NCBI GenBank assembly: GCA_944548615.1
Contig: OX155957.1
Span: 27,364,935-27,428,934 of the forward strand
Origin: Micropterix aruncella
Taxonomy: Eukaryota; Arthropoda; Insecta; Lepidoptera; Micropterigidae
Length of the DNA: 64,000 nt
Direction of reading: 5' to 3'
The position numbers were made by a program, and so were the translations under genes. The notes below the pieces were generated by a model. It had not been told where the DNA came from, did not search any database, and saw only the letters and a program-made list of their open reading frames with translations. Of this stretch, positions 11,161 to 21,510 are shown piece after piece. Positions within the stretch are counted from its first letter, which is position 1, and each line of letters starts with the position of its first letter.

Positions 11161-12218
11161 ATATCCGCATAACAACATACCGAGCGGATGAACCTAGTTA
11201 CCGAATTTCACCCCGATACACTCTGCCTTGTCCATTAGGGCATTAGGGTCTTGTTTGCGGCCTTTCGGACAATTTAATGGTTGCGTTATTAATAATGAAT
11301 TGCTCTGGGCTCGTTTAGCGCCCCCTGTCTTAGCTAAAGGGACGTGAAATATTCGTTACTCGACAAAACCCGCTGGCAAGCGTTTAATTTTATTTGTTAA
11401 GCGGGGATCGTTAAGTTTATCTACACTTTCAGTTATTTTAATACCGAAAATTATAATACTCGTTTACTCTTAAGTTGGATTATATAATGGTGATTATATC
11501 TAAACTGACCAATTCATTACTACCAATGAGTATTTCTTTTTACTAATTACAATTAACCCTTATTTTAAATGATTATTTTCCTATAATTTATTTTACATGA
11601 TTAAGTTACTCATTTATGCAGATTTTAGAACCTGGAATTTACTAAAGAGTGCGGATTTGACGGGATTTTATCACCTCACTATGCAGAGCATGTATTGAGG
11701 TGATATCTGGTGCGGTGTTCATATGTCGGGTGTATGTAGAACATTGCTGCAATCTTGGAAAATGATATTCATATATATAGGATAAATATTATAAGAATAC
11801 ATATTTCACAAAAACTTTAGTTATTAAAATTAGTAAAATATATATGACTTAATGTATTTAATTAATTTTATTTGTAAATGTTTTCTTTTGCTTATGTTAT
11901 TATCAATTATTTTTTCTACTTTCCTGTTTATTTTATCATTTTTATTTTTATTTTGTATAGCCAAACACAAAAGTTGAAATATAAACTTAAATTACAAGTT
12001 GGCTGATAGACATTGCTGCAAGGCAATACTATCATATAAAATATAATATCTAGCACTCGCATTTTCTGTTTAAAATAAGGAGTTTCATTATTAGTATTAG
12101 TAATAATAATATATAGAGATTTTCCCACAATTTTATTTTACTTTTAATTTTATTTATCTTTTGACTTTTTATCTTGATATCCTTTTTTTCTAATGTAAAT
12201 CCTTTGTCGGTTTTCTGA
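11161..12218. other. About 1 kb without a recognised gene
   Basis: AT-rich. Contains a short stem, TATCACCTCA near 11669 with TGAGGTGATA near 11695. The minus-strand frame 11928-12128 is low-complexity and unconvincing. It provides no reverse transcriptase domain upstream of the RLE frame that follows. Confidence 0.4.
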
Positions 12219-13523
12219 TCCAATTTCGTGATATTTCTACTGTCAATATTGCCCTTTCTTATTTACGATTTTACCAAAACCCAACTGTCCCGTCTAGATG
12301 CGCTGGTGACAGCTAGTTTAAAATCCTGGCTGTCCTTAGCCAAACCAGCTGACCCCTCGACTCTCTTCAGGTCCAAACAAAATTTTGGGCTAGCGCTTAA
12401 ACTGCCCTCTCTGCTCTACGCCAACTCCAGAATAACCAAAAATTCGATTCTGTGCAATTCCAAAGATCCGGCAATATCGAAGCACGTAATAAGTGGCCGT
12501 AGTGATTCAAATGATCTACAAGCCCGCGTAGACTTCCACAAAAAGTTCCTTACTGGAATCAGCCAGAATGGCACTGGTCTGGGGTATGGCAGTACAACCA
12601 CGAGCGACGTGGACTTGAAGAAGTCTCTTTTGCGGGGAGATTACGACAGCAAGAGTATGGCTCATGCTATTGGCCTTCAATGCCAGAATGATTGGACAAC
12701 AATTGGGGACTTTTGCATTCCGCCTCCAATGCACTGGAAGGTAATGCTCTATGACTGGACGCCAGAGATGCTGAAATTTTATTTGAATGCCTTTCAGCAT
12801 ACACTTCCAGACCCCAGTAACCTCGCTCGTTGGAGCTTTGCCGAGGATAGTTCTTGTCCCCTCTGTAGCAATACCCCTTGCACAGCTAGACACATTCTAG
12901 CTGGCTGCAAGGTGGCCTTAGATCAAGGACGGTACACTTACCGCCATGACAAAGTTCTCGCTGTTATTCGCGAGGTAATTAGTCTCTCAGTGGCTCGTGC
13001 CAACAAGGGTTTGACAGTATCCTCCAAACCCCCAATACAGTTTGTGCGGGATGGCTCTAAAGGCAAAAAACATTTAACTACAAAACCTTTCTCAATAATC
13101 GAGAAAGCTACAGATTGGATTCTGGAGGTTGATTCGGTCTCTAAGCAGTATAAATTCCCTGAAAGTCTCGGATGCACAGCCCTCCGTCCAGATATAACTC
13201 TTTACTCTCTATCTCGGAAGGTGGCTCTTATAGTAGAATTAACTGTTCCATGGGAATCAAATATCCCAAAAGACCACGAGTACAAATTAAATAAATACCA
13301 TGATCTTGCAAATGCCGTAACCCGGAACGGCTTCACTGTTCACCTTCACGCGGTGGAAGTTGGCGCTCGTGGCCTGCCAGCTAAATCTCTATTTCACCTC
13401 TTTAAAGATCTTGGCCTTTCCAGAAAAATAATCAACTCTTTCTTAGAAAAATTATCTAAAACTGCGATTTGCGCATCTCAAATTCTATGGCTTCGAAGGG
13501 GGAGTGAATGGGTGGCAAGGTGA
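12219..13523 (+). CDS. RLE-type non-LTR retrotransposon, C-terminal part of ORF (zinc knuckle + restriction-like endonuclease), 5' truncated
   Basis: Numbering from 12228, the ~431-codon frame has no internal stop. Residues 210-227 form a C-x2-C-x8-H-x4-C knuckle (CPLC...HILAGC). Residues 320-337 give RPD-x14-E followed by LTVPWE, then a lysine/tyrosine helix (LNKYHDL). This is the PD-(D/E)xK-type endonuclease that R2/R4/CRE-like elements use to nick target DNA for target-primed reverse transcription. The first ~200 residues resemble the linker between RT and knuckle in uncharacterised cnidarian, mollusc and fish proteins I know of this type. A stop at 12216 precedes the open frame, and no RT domain lies upstream, so it is a 5'-truncated copy and the start is not a true initiator. 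A second 3' end lies at 61775-62037. The absence of stops suggests recent insertion. The clade is not assigned. Confidence 0.85.
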   Translation, partial: SNFVIFLLSILPFLIYDFTKTQLSRLDALVTASLKSWLSLAKPADPSTLFRSKQNFGLALKLPSLLYANSRITKNSILCNSKDPAISKHVISGRSDSNDLQARVDFHKKFLTGISQNGTGLGYGSTTTSDVDLKKSLLRGDYDSKSMAHAIGLQCQNDWTTIGDFCIPPPMHWKVMLYDWTPEMLKFYLNAFQHTLPDPSNLARWSFAEDSSCPLCSNTPCTARHILAGCKVALDQGRYTYRHDKVLAVIREVISLSVARANKGLTVSSKPPIQFVRDGSKGKKHLTTKPFSIIEKATDWILEVDSVSKQYKFPESLGCTALRPDITLYSLSRKVALIVELTVPWESNIPKDHEYKLNKYHDLANAVTRNGFTVHLHAVEVGARGLPAKSLFHLFKDLGLSRKIINSFLEKLSKTAICASQILWLRRGSEWVAR

Positions 13524-13680
13524 ACGCTCACATGTGGCAAGACAGCTGTCCTAAACCTACCACAGCCGGTTCGTAAGTCCGGAATCCACTGCTCACCCCC
13601 CAGAAGTGTAAAAAAATAGTATTATGATGGGCCCGACTCCGGTCGGTGAATTCCATGGCAGCTCCGTTTGTATTTATTTA
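13524..13680 (+). mobile_element. 3' UTR and tail of the RLE retrotransposon
   Basis: About 150 bp after the TGA stop. It contains TCACCCCCCAGAAGTG, the inverted CCGACTCCGGTCGG, and a terminal GTTTGTATTTATTTATT. The whole segment recurs in inverse orientation at 61783-61940 with about 90% identity by eye, which fixes the 3' end of the element family. Confidence 0.8.
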
Positions 13681-14302
13681 TTCCTGTGGCATTATTTAAA
13701 AAGTTTCTTGTTATCGTTATACAAATTGTGTCGTATACTTTCATAACAATATTTTGCCATGTTCCATTTGACAGCGTGTTTTATCGATATCTCAAACCTG
13801 TGATTTCCTGCTGCAAGTTGTAACATTGTAGTTATCTAAAATTATATAACTAACGTGTAGTTTTCTACTTGGTGGTCTGCTATATGAATCAATTTAATTA
13901 TTATTTTTTAAGCTATTGCATAGCTTTTATCGCGGGCCTAGGGCCAGCGCGGCGACCGAATGAAGAAATTTCTTAACGAAAATTAATGATTTTAAACTGA
14001 TAATTACGTCTAAACGAGTACTGCTTACGATTCGAAAAAAATATATGTTAAACAAGAACATTTTTCTAATATTCTCAGCTTTGAATATTTTAGATTTTGT
14101 TTATATTACATAGTGTAATTAATCTGTGAAATTAGGTCTAACCGAACACAAAAACGACTACTACGCAAATACTATCTAGCGTATTATTATGAAACCTGAA
14201 CCATTTTAAAGATAATTTAATTATCTATCTTTTTATCTACGATTTTTTTCATATATTCCGTTTTTTTTTGCTTTATCGAATAAAAAATTCGTGTGCGGAG
14301 CT
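13681..14302. other. No gene recognised
   Basis: AT-rich. The phrase GCTATTGCATAGCTTTTATC near 13913 has a partner (GCTATGCAATAGCTTTACC) near 14466. These imperfect direct repeats flank the hairpin described next. Confidence 0.4.
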
Positions 14303-14386
14303 CTATCGGAAGACGTTTAAATTATTCCGAATCATTTGCTTTCGCAGCCGCAAATGATTAGGAATAATTTCAACGTTTTCCGATAG
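14303..14386. repeat. 84-nt miRNA-like hairpin (37-bp arms)
   Basis: The left arm starting CTATCGGAAGACGTTT at 14303 pairs with the right arm ending AACGTTTTCCGATAG at 14386. The loop is about 10 nt (TTTCGCAGCC). By eye the stem has one wobble pair and two mismatches. It could be a small inverted-repeat element or a microRNA-type precursor; nothing here decides. The minus-strand frame 14303-14503 merely spans it. Confidence 0.6.
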
Positions 14387-15076
14387 ACCGCAGTTATCTG
14401 ATTTCAGAAAAAATAAAATAAATAAAATAAATAAATAATTATAATTGCATAAGTTGTTAAAAATGCTATGCAATAGCTTTACCGCGGCAGCCCCGAGTGC
14501 CACACGTATTTTTTTTAAATATTATTTATAAATTTAGGTTTTTTTTAATATTTATTATTCTACAACTATAAATTGGGGCAAAGCAGTGCTTATGTGATTG
14601 ATTCACCGATAAGAATGTCATATTACTGTTTATAACCATTGCGTATGTATCTTACGAGTAACTATTACTGAGCTTGACAAAGCTGCCATAATCTTGTAAA
14701 CGTTTATCGATATTGCTATCATGCTAGTTAGTACAACATAATTTTGCAATAACATAGCAATCAAAGCCAGACTATTGCCAGTATAATAAAGATAAGTAAT
14801 GTGTATATATGAACCGTGGTATGAAAAGCACCGTAGTTGGGACAAGAAAAAAATACTTTTACAGCAAATCGAGTATTTATGGATTTATATTAAATTGATT
14901 ACACTTTCACTAAATTTTAGTGTCATTGCTTGGAATGGCGACTATTGCTTGGAAAAGATAAAAATAATGTTGCAGCCTATCCTAGCAAAAAAAGCGAAAA
15001 ATAAAACAAGACAAGAACGGTTTAATTATAACGCAAAAACAAGCGGCTCAAAAGAAGTAGCCATTCATCCACAGTA
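14387..15076. other. No gene recognised
   Basis: AT-rich sequence. The frame 14799-15077 (+) is Lys/Ile-rich and shows no motif. Confidence 0.4.
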
Positions 15077-15077
15077 G

Positions 15078-15386
15078 TACCCAGTACTGCCGCAATACGT
15101 AATGGGCACCTTCACGGAAGTACTTCCGGTTCAGATTCCGCCGAACAAGACGCTGGAAAATGCCGATACAAACGGCCGGCCAAACGTCAGCTCCGACATC
15201 GCGAAGGCAGAGACGGAGCAAGACAGCGCTCTACGAATGAGCGAGACGGCACGACACGGTCAGAAGCCAAATGCGAAGATCGACGGCGGCAGTGGCAAGA
15301 TTCACATTAGATCAGGACGGCCTGGGATCTCATCAGCCCTCCAGGACTCCGCGGAGAACAGGACTTTCGACTTTACGACGACGTAA
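15078..15386 (+). CDS. Unrecognised open frame in a GC-richer patch (possible exon)
   Basis: The frame is open from just after a stop at 15075-15077 to 15386. The first methionine is at 15102, giving 94 residues. It is polar, rich in Ala, Ser, Thr, Glu and Gly, with no membrane segment, cysteine pattern or family motif that I know. The surrounding 15090-15640 is clearly more GC-rich than its neighbours, which could mean a host exon, a promoter-proximal segment or another old repeat. An overlapping frame 15271-15495 is Arg-rich and probably a shadow. I do not assign a function. Confidence 0.2.
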   Translation, partial: YPVLPQYVMGTFTEVLPVQIPPNKTLENADTNGRPNVSSDIAKAETEQDSALRMSETARHGQKPNAKIDGGSGKIHIRSGRPGISSALQDSAENRTFDFTTT

Positions 15387-15974
15387 AGCGTGGGATCCGC
15401 GCCGCAGTCGAGCGTCCAACGGTGGCCGGCGTGCGATGGCACATGATGATGATGATGTCCTCCTCATCGTGATACGACGGCGACCTCTTGGTTGACAGGA
15501 CTTCTTCGAAGATGCGCGCGGAAGTGACTGTGACTCGTTGGTTTCTAAAGCGCGAGAAAGAGGTAAAAGGGCGCGCGGAAAAGAAATACACATTACGAAA
15601 TTTAGCGGCTTCTTCAGCGACGCGGGAGAAACCGCAAATATTAGGAGCTGGAAAAAACATTTAGCTTTTAAATATAAGCAATAGTAGCCAGCATAGAGGA
15701 TCGCATTCCACGGATCGATTCTAATACCTTAACACAAAATTATTCACGCTTTTTACACGATTAATTGATTTGTTTGTAAAGAACAAGTTCGTTCTTTGTA
15801 ATTTATCGCGAATTTCATTTCAAACCACCGAAGGAAATAGCCGCGAAACTAATCTTTCACAAAAATCAGTTTTTGATGATATAATACAATTACACCTCAA
15901 TTATTAATGAAATCAGTTTATTTTTTGTCTAATAATATATTTTTAAAACGTTTTCTTTAATATTTGTTACAGGT
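15387..15974. other. GC-rich patch grading to AT-rich, no gene recognised
   Basis: 15387-15640 is GC- and CpG-rich with an (ATG)n run, ATGATGATGATG, near 15444. 15660-15974 is AT-rich. No supported gene. Confidence 0.35.
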
Positions 15975-16340
15975 TCTCCACGAGCAATGTGGTACAGCGT
16001 AACATGGAGCGAGTCATGCTCGGCATATCGTTGCGCGATCGAGTCCAAAACGAGCTCATCAGACAGCGCACGAAGGTGGTCGACGTGGGCAAAGAGTGGC
16101 TAAGCTCAAATGGGCTTGGGCCGGCCACGTGGCCCGACGACACGACGAACGGTGGAGCAAGCGCGTTTTGGAGTGGAGACCCCGGCTAGGCAGAAGAAGT
16201 GTGGGCAGACCACCGGCCCAATGGTCCGATGACATTGAGACAGCTGGACCAGTCTGGATGAGGGAAACGGACAACCGATCCGGATGGAGAGTGATTGGAG
16301 AGGCGTATGCCCAACGGTGGGCGAATGCACGCTGATGATG
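15975..16340 (+). pseudogene. RTE-type retrotransposon RT C-terminus, degraded
   Basis: Translation reads ...QRNMERVMLGISLRDRVQNE.IRQRTKV.DV, then in another frame LKWAWAGHVARRHDERWSKRV, EWRPR...RRSVGRPPAQWSDDI, and RSGWRVIGEAYAQRWA. This order (SLRDR.RN, KW.WAGHVAR, GRPP.RW.DDI, GEAY.QRW) is the standard C-terminal end of RTE-class endonuclease/reverse transcriptases common in Lepidoptera. A frame change between 'DVGKE' and 'LKWAW' marks it as a pseudogene. A second copy of the same end is at 59990-60480. Confidence 0.85.
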
Positions 16341-18109
16341 ATGAAGAAGACAGATTCTCAATCGAATATGTCGGGCGAGTTGAATGGCCTACCGAATGCG
16401 CTATTATTAGGATCACTAAGAATGTGCCAATTCTTATTAACTAACTATGTTGAAATAATGGCATATACATTCAGGAACTGCCTCTATAGTCTAGTAGACT
16501 CTAGAGTATTGAAATAAAAAATTCATTAAAAATGTGTCACTCTCCATCATCCCTCAGATAAGTTTTAAATCTACAGATCATTCTGTTGTGAAAGAACTCC
16601 CAAAAAACATTTTCAAATAATACCTGAAATCTGGGGAAATTACACATGTCCCAAGAAATTGCCGAAGCCCATTTTTCCGTTTACTAGTTTGAAAATCTAA
16701 ACATTACTTTTTTCATAACAACTGGCCTCCCCTTTGTAGTCGTCAGAAACAGGCACTAGTCTTGTTGTATCCGGGATCATTTCCCGCTGACCTGAAAATG
16801 TCGTTTATGCCGCATGTATCCCCTCATCAGAGGGGTCCAATTCCCTTCATTATCTCAAAGCAAAAGTCCACCCGGAGGGACTTCGCGTAATATTGGTATC
16901 TTCTCTGTGTCGTGTGCACATCCGCCCTTAGCGGCACATCCGGTCCTATTCCGTAATGTAATCTGCGATCGAATTACGTTTTGAAGGACGGCCCGCGAAT
17001 ACGTAACACAATTAGGGCGAATACGACATTACGATTCGTAGAACGCGGTCCGCCGGCAGTCTTTTTGTATTTTATACCAGCTGTTGACCGCGGCTTCGCT
17101 TCGCGTAAAGTTTCGAATCGATTTCTAGAGGCGATGCCTAGCTTAGCTTGGATTAGAGAACACTAGGATATGTAGACCAATCGTAGAATTGTTTGTGTAG
17201 GAGAGATTTTATGCGTTACTCTAGAATCTACAGAATATAAACGGAAACAATCAAGTTATATAACGACAGTTAGCGGAAATGCTAAACACGGAAGTGGTGA
17301 GTATAAAGCTGCCCTGCTTTGTGGAAATGGGGGTTGCAGCGGCGATTCTCTGGGCCGGAAAACTGAGAAAACGATTTGGAAACTCGCACGGCGCAGTTTC
17401 TTTATCCATTTGCGCTGTGGAGCGAATCAATGGACCCCGATGGGCTCCTGTTTACGAATACGACACAATCGACAGAACGAAGGAATTGACAATCTTTGAA
17501 CTAATGTAGTTGCGTCATTTGACTGGATCTGATAGTAACACGGTTTAGTATATTTTGGCGTATAGTTTACCAAGTACACAACACAATATTGGTGCTTACT
17601 TTTTAACTCTGACTCTAAATGACCTTGCTTTATTGCACATAGTCAAATGCACTCCCCTAATTGTTTCTTTGGTTTATTTATAAGAAGTATACAGTATTCA
17701 CTTAAACTAAACAAATATCATTAATTATTATCATCAAAGCCATTGACATTTTTAATGTTTTACAAAAAAGGATACAGTTTTTTAAAACCTCCGTTGGGCG
17801 CACCTGATCTGACAGACGCAGATCGGAAACTTTTATTTGATCTTCCCCGCCAAATTGGTATCTGATGCCACTTCCAAATTCCATTCTGTCTAGCGGCGAC
17901 GCGTTGAATCTTCCTTCTCAGTTTCTTACCAGACTCTGTGGAGAGTAGTAGCACCGTCCGTGGCCTATCAGGCTCATTGCGCTTGATCTTTTCATACTTT
18001 TTAAATTACTTTGGAGAGCTGATATTAATACAGGTAGTTAACGTCGCGGTCATTTTCGAATCGTTCCTGCGAGGCACATTGCGCCCGAACTCAGGTGACG
18101 GAAGGTTAG
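16341..18109. other. About 1.8 kb without a recognised gene
   Basis: 16341-16730 is AT-rich. 16730-17180 and 17270-17510 are more GC-rich and hold short frames (16981-17166, 17279-17509) with no motif. 17700-18100 contains minus-strand Lys/Arg-rich frames around 17760-17954 that may be an old retroelement, but I cannot name it. Confidence 0.35.
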
Positions 18110-18865
18110 TAGTAGTAGTAGTAAACGGAGTGAGGGGATTGTATCCAGCCCTTGATGTCACCTGGACCTGTAAGATATTTTGTAACTACCCACTTTGTGG
18201 TTGGGTAAGTGGTCTGTTAGTAGCCCGGTACTGCTTACCAGTCCATACAGATCACTGACCTAGATCGCTGGGTTCGAGAAAGGCTCGTCCCAGTAAACTG
18301 TGCCTTTTTGCGGCGAGGCCTGGGCAGCGACCAACGATATGTATGCTGTCTTCAGGTTCTTCGCCACATATTCGGCAGTCCCTGCTCTCGGTCAAGCCAA
18401 AGTTGAAAAGATGTGCTCTAAGGGTCGTGTAACCGGTGAGGAGACCGATGGTGGTTCTAAGGTTCTTCTTGATCATGTCAAGTAGGGCTTTTGCGGCTTA
18501 GGAAGTGGTTGCTCTATCATGGTCTTTGCCTGACTAATCCATGGCTCTGTTTACAGGATGCCCGATGTTCCTGCTCCAAGCAGTCCCTGATGATTTTCTT
18601 ACCTATAGCAAAGGGGACCCCTACAACTGGCTCCACTGGACATTCCAGTGTGCCTAGTTTTGCAGTCTGTCGGCCTCTTCGTTGCCGGGTATGCCTTGAG
18701 GGCCCGGTGTTCATGTTAAGGTGATTTTGTTGGATTTTCCCAATTTGTTGAGCTCTTGCATACAGTCCCAGACCACAGAAGATTTTGTAATAGCTATAGA
18801 CAGAGAGTCCAATGCTGATCTGCTGTCAGAGCAAATGAGGATTTTTCTATTTTTTACCTCAAGTC
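18110..18865 (-). pseudogene. Jockey/I-group retrotransposon RNase H and C-terminal knuckle, degraded
   Basis: The minus strand reads ILICSDSRSALDSL, then W.CMQELNK, then T.TPG.QGIPGNEEADRL. These are the SDS.AAL and W.PGH.GI.GNE.AD motifs of RNase H in Jockey/R1/I-group retrotransposons. It is followed by the usual C-terminal segment LLTGYTTLRAHLFNFGL, a CRICGEEPEDSIHIVGRCP cysteine-histidine motif (C-x2-C-x8-H-x4-C) and SLLGR. In-frame stops and at least one frame change in the RNase H part show it is inactive. The RT domain is not found upstream on this strand. Confidence 0.85.
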
Positions 18866-18981
18866 GACTTTAAAGATTTATGCATTCCAATATGGCAAAT
18901 ATCTAGGCTTAGAACACGGAAGGTTACGAAACAAGGAAATATATTAAAAAGAAAAAAAACACAACTGCTGTTACAGAAAGT

Positions 18982-19364
18982 GAGCTCAAGTAAGTAGTTG
19001 TCTAAATATTTAAATATCGAATTATCAATAAATTAACATAAATATATCGTGTTTTATGTTAATTGATTGTCTGATTGAGTACATTCCGAAAATATATATC
19101 TATATATGTATATGGAAAAATATATAAACCACAAATATTTCATAAAAAAACATAATAACGATAATAGTCTGTATTTGCAACTGTATTTGCAATTACCATT
19201 ATTATGTTTCTCATGAAATATGTGTGGTTTATATATTTATCCATATAGACAGATGTATATTTCCATTTACTCAATCAGATAATCAGACCCAAAACATGAT
19301 ATATTTAAGTTAATTTATTGACATTACGATATTTAAATATTTAGACAACTATTTACTTGAGCTC
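18982..19364. repeat. 383-bp foldback palindrome
   Basis: The left end GAGCTCAAGTAAGTAGTTGT is mirrored at the right end, ACAACTATTTACTTGAGCTC (19345-19364). Matching continues inward (TCTAAATATTTAAATATCG, then CATAATAA near the centre), giving two ~185-bp arms with small indels. It is a foldback or MITE-like element without coding capacity. Sequence just outside (19395-19545) has a relative at 51215-51375, so the dispersed family is larger than the palindrome. Confidence 0.8.
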
Positions 19365-19394
19365 GTCTTTTCTTACTAATAAAGCGTTTTATCA

Positions 19395-19545
19395 TTATTA
19401 TGATTATTACATGATATTTAAACAATTAATGACACTCAGGATGACATAACTATTTTAATAATACCACACACTTCTAAATTGGTTCAATCGTTTGGAAGTT
19501 ATGGTGGAATAAAGAAACGGAAAACATAGATGAACCCTATTTCAA
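19395..19545 (+). repeat. Dispersed repeat shared with 51215-51375
   Basis: Both places share ATGACACTCAG.A.GACATAA, CACTTCTAAAT..GTTC..., and GGAATAAAGAAACG.AAAACATA in the same order. No coding potential seen. Confidence 0.6.
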
Positions 19546-19627
19546 TACATTATACTCCTTCTTTGTTAGGCAGTCGTGTAAAAAGGTATTAATCAACGAA
19601 ATAGAGCCTCACACAAGTTTATATTAG

Positions 19628-19685
19628 GGATATACAATAAAATACAATACAATAAAATACAATAAAATACAATAAAATAATAAAA
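19628..19685. repeat. Short AATAC/AATAA microsatellite
   Basis: Tandem ATACAATAAAATACAAT units over about 58 bp. Confidence 0.8.
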
Positions 19686-20182
19686 TATTCTGACGTAGTA
19701 TTCGTATGTCTGTCAGTCGGTTTTTGCAGCGGGGAAGTTGTTACTTCAATTGTAACAAATTACTTGTTCTTGTTCGGAAAACTCAGGCAAAGCATCGCGT
19801 CGAGTCTCCATTACCGAGGTGGTAACTTACGTCGAAATTAGGAGTACTATATATTAGGTATAGAGAGGAGGTGGCAACCACAATAGTAATATGTTTAAAA
19901 TACTTGCATTTACTGAACTCTAAAAAAAGATTGTCGTTTTTTATGTAGAGCTTTTCGTAAGATAATGTTTCTTCATATATAAAAATATATAGCTCTTAGT
20001 AGTCTTAAGTAAATAATTATCATTAGTCAATTATTATGACTAGTCCACTCGAGGGGTAAAAAAGAGATGAGGGTATTGAATAATAATAATAACAAACTCT
20101 CTATTGTCACTTAAAATACAACAAAGCGAGATTATTTCCACATGGCAATATCTTAAAAGTAACCTAATAACAAAGCACTTAG
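19686..20182. other. No gene recognised
   Basis: AT-rich intergenic sequence between a microsatellite and an F1 copy. Nothing I can name. Confidence 0.4.
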
Positions 20183-20840
20183 AGGTGTCAACTACAAAGG
20201 GCGAACCCGTCACTTCAAGAAGTTTTAACGATATTGGTCGTTCTCCGTTGGTAGATATTGGTCGATCTCCCGTAAGAAGACTTGGGACGAAAGAGTCCAC
20301 TGTCTAGTTACGCCACTCGCCCGTAAGAAGCCAACGCCTTACCGCGAAAAACTGGGTTTACACCCAGCGGGCTGACACTCGCGCCCTTACTTCCAGTTAC
20401 AGACAGTTTTTCCGGCCTCCCGACTGGTAACGGGTTCGAGCTCGCTTGCGCAGTCTACGCCCTTACGTAGCGGTGATTCGGTGTTTACCGAATCCATCGC
20501 AGACCACGGCATCCTTTGCCCGGCTGTTTGCCCGGTATCGGGTAGCCGATTGGTCGTTTCAAGAACAGTTGCCGTAAGGTTAACAGCCACCCTCACTCTA
20601 TAGAAATTAACGTAATTTTCAGACGCCCGCTGTTATCAGTCCGAATGCACAGTCGATTGGCTGACCCCGCACGGCGCGCAAACCGTCCAGGAATGCTTGA
20701 AGTACGATTACCAGGGGAACTGATCAGCAGACACAGAGTCCTACCTGGACTTGCACTTCTGCTTGGAGGCTGCCGAATGGGTATTGACTTGTGAGTTCGG
20801 CGGACCCTAACACATGGGTCATAATGGTTTAACTGCACTG
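20183..20840 (-). repeat. GC-rich interspersed family F1, copy D1
   Basis: Minus-strand copy of the B/F subfamily, starting at GGTGTCAACTACAAAGGGCG (element 3' end) and reaching the AAGTCCAGGTAGG.../ACCCATTCGGCAGCC region (element 5' side). It aligns with copy B along its length. Frames 20387-20596 and 20593-20838 are within it and not conserved in copies B or F. Confidence 0.75.
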
Positions 20841-20869
20841 GGCTTAGCTCCTAAAAGAGCAACTAAAGC

Positions 20870-21160
20870 TGTCAACTACAACGAGCAAACCCGTCACCTG
20901 AGAAAGTTTTAACGATATTGATCGTTCTGTCTTCCGTGGGGTGAGCGCAGAAGACTTGGGACGAAAAACAATCCACAGTCTAGCTACGCCACATGCCCGT
21001 CAGAGGCCAACGACTTACGGCGAGGCGCCGGGAAAGGTAAACAGCGGGCAGCCTCGCCCCCTGACTACCCGTTTGGAAGGATATCTCAGTCGGGAAATAA
21101 CCTTCAGGATACCTCCTACCTCCTAACTGGTTACAGGATCGAGGTCGCTTGCGCAGAAAC
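20870..21160 (-). repeat. GC-rich interspersed family F1, partial copy D2
   Basis: Begins GCTGTCAACTACAACGAGCA and keeps the CGGCGAGGCGCCGGGAAAGG, GCGGGCAGCCTCGCCC and CCTTCAGGATACCTCC blocks, then stops at about 21160. It is the 3' ~290 bp of the family, lying ~30 bp from copy D1 in the same orientation. Its mid-section resembles the A/C subfamily more than D1, so two separate insertions are likely. Confidence 0.7.
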
Positions 21161-21229
21161 AGAGCAGTGGTACATGCACGCGTTATGAAAATAAAAATTG
21201 ATAAGTTTGCCTACAGAAAACATAAATTA

Positions 21230-21510
21230 CTATATTTAAAACTAAGAATGCCCGAAGTGAGGAAATTGGGAGAGGAAGGAGGGAAAAAGGGAAGAACTGG
21301 TCACTACTTAAAACTGTAGTAATTTTGGGGAGAGTCTGGAATGATTGTAGCGTACGCGAGATTTGTATATTTTCTGGGATATTGTTCCAGAGTCTTACAC
21401 CGGTTTTGGTCGTTCCTGTGTCTTGAATACTTAACGAGCCGCCCGAAAGTCAACCCCACCTGCACGTGCTGGACAACAAAGTAGTCGCAGAGAGGCACTG
21501 GCGACCGATC
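21230..21510 (-). pseudogene. LINE C-terminal fragment
   Basis: The minus strand reads TGVRLWNNIPENIQISRTLQ SF. This matches the 'SG.RLWNSLP..IR.S.SL..FK' ending of Jockey/CR1-group retrotransposon proteins. No RT motifs, 5' truncated. The other minus-strand frame (21304-21498) is out of phase. Confidence 0.55.

Noticed and set aside
12416..13177. Minus-strand frames of 61-125 codons
   Set aside because: Shadows of the plus-strand RLE frame, which has clear motifs.
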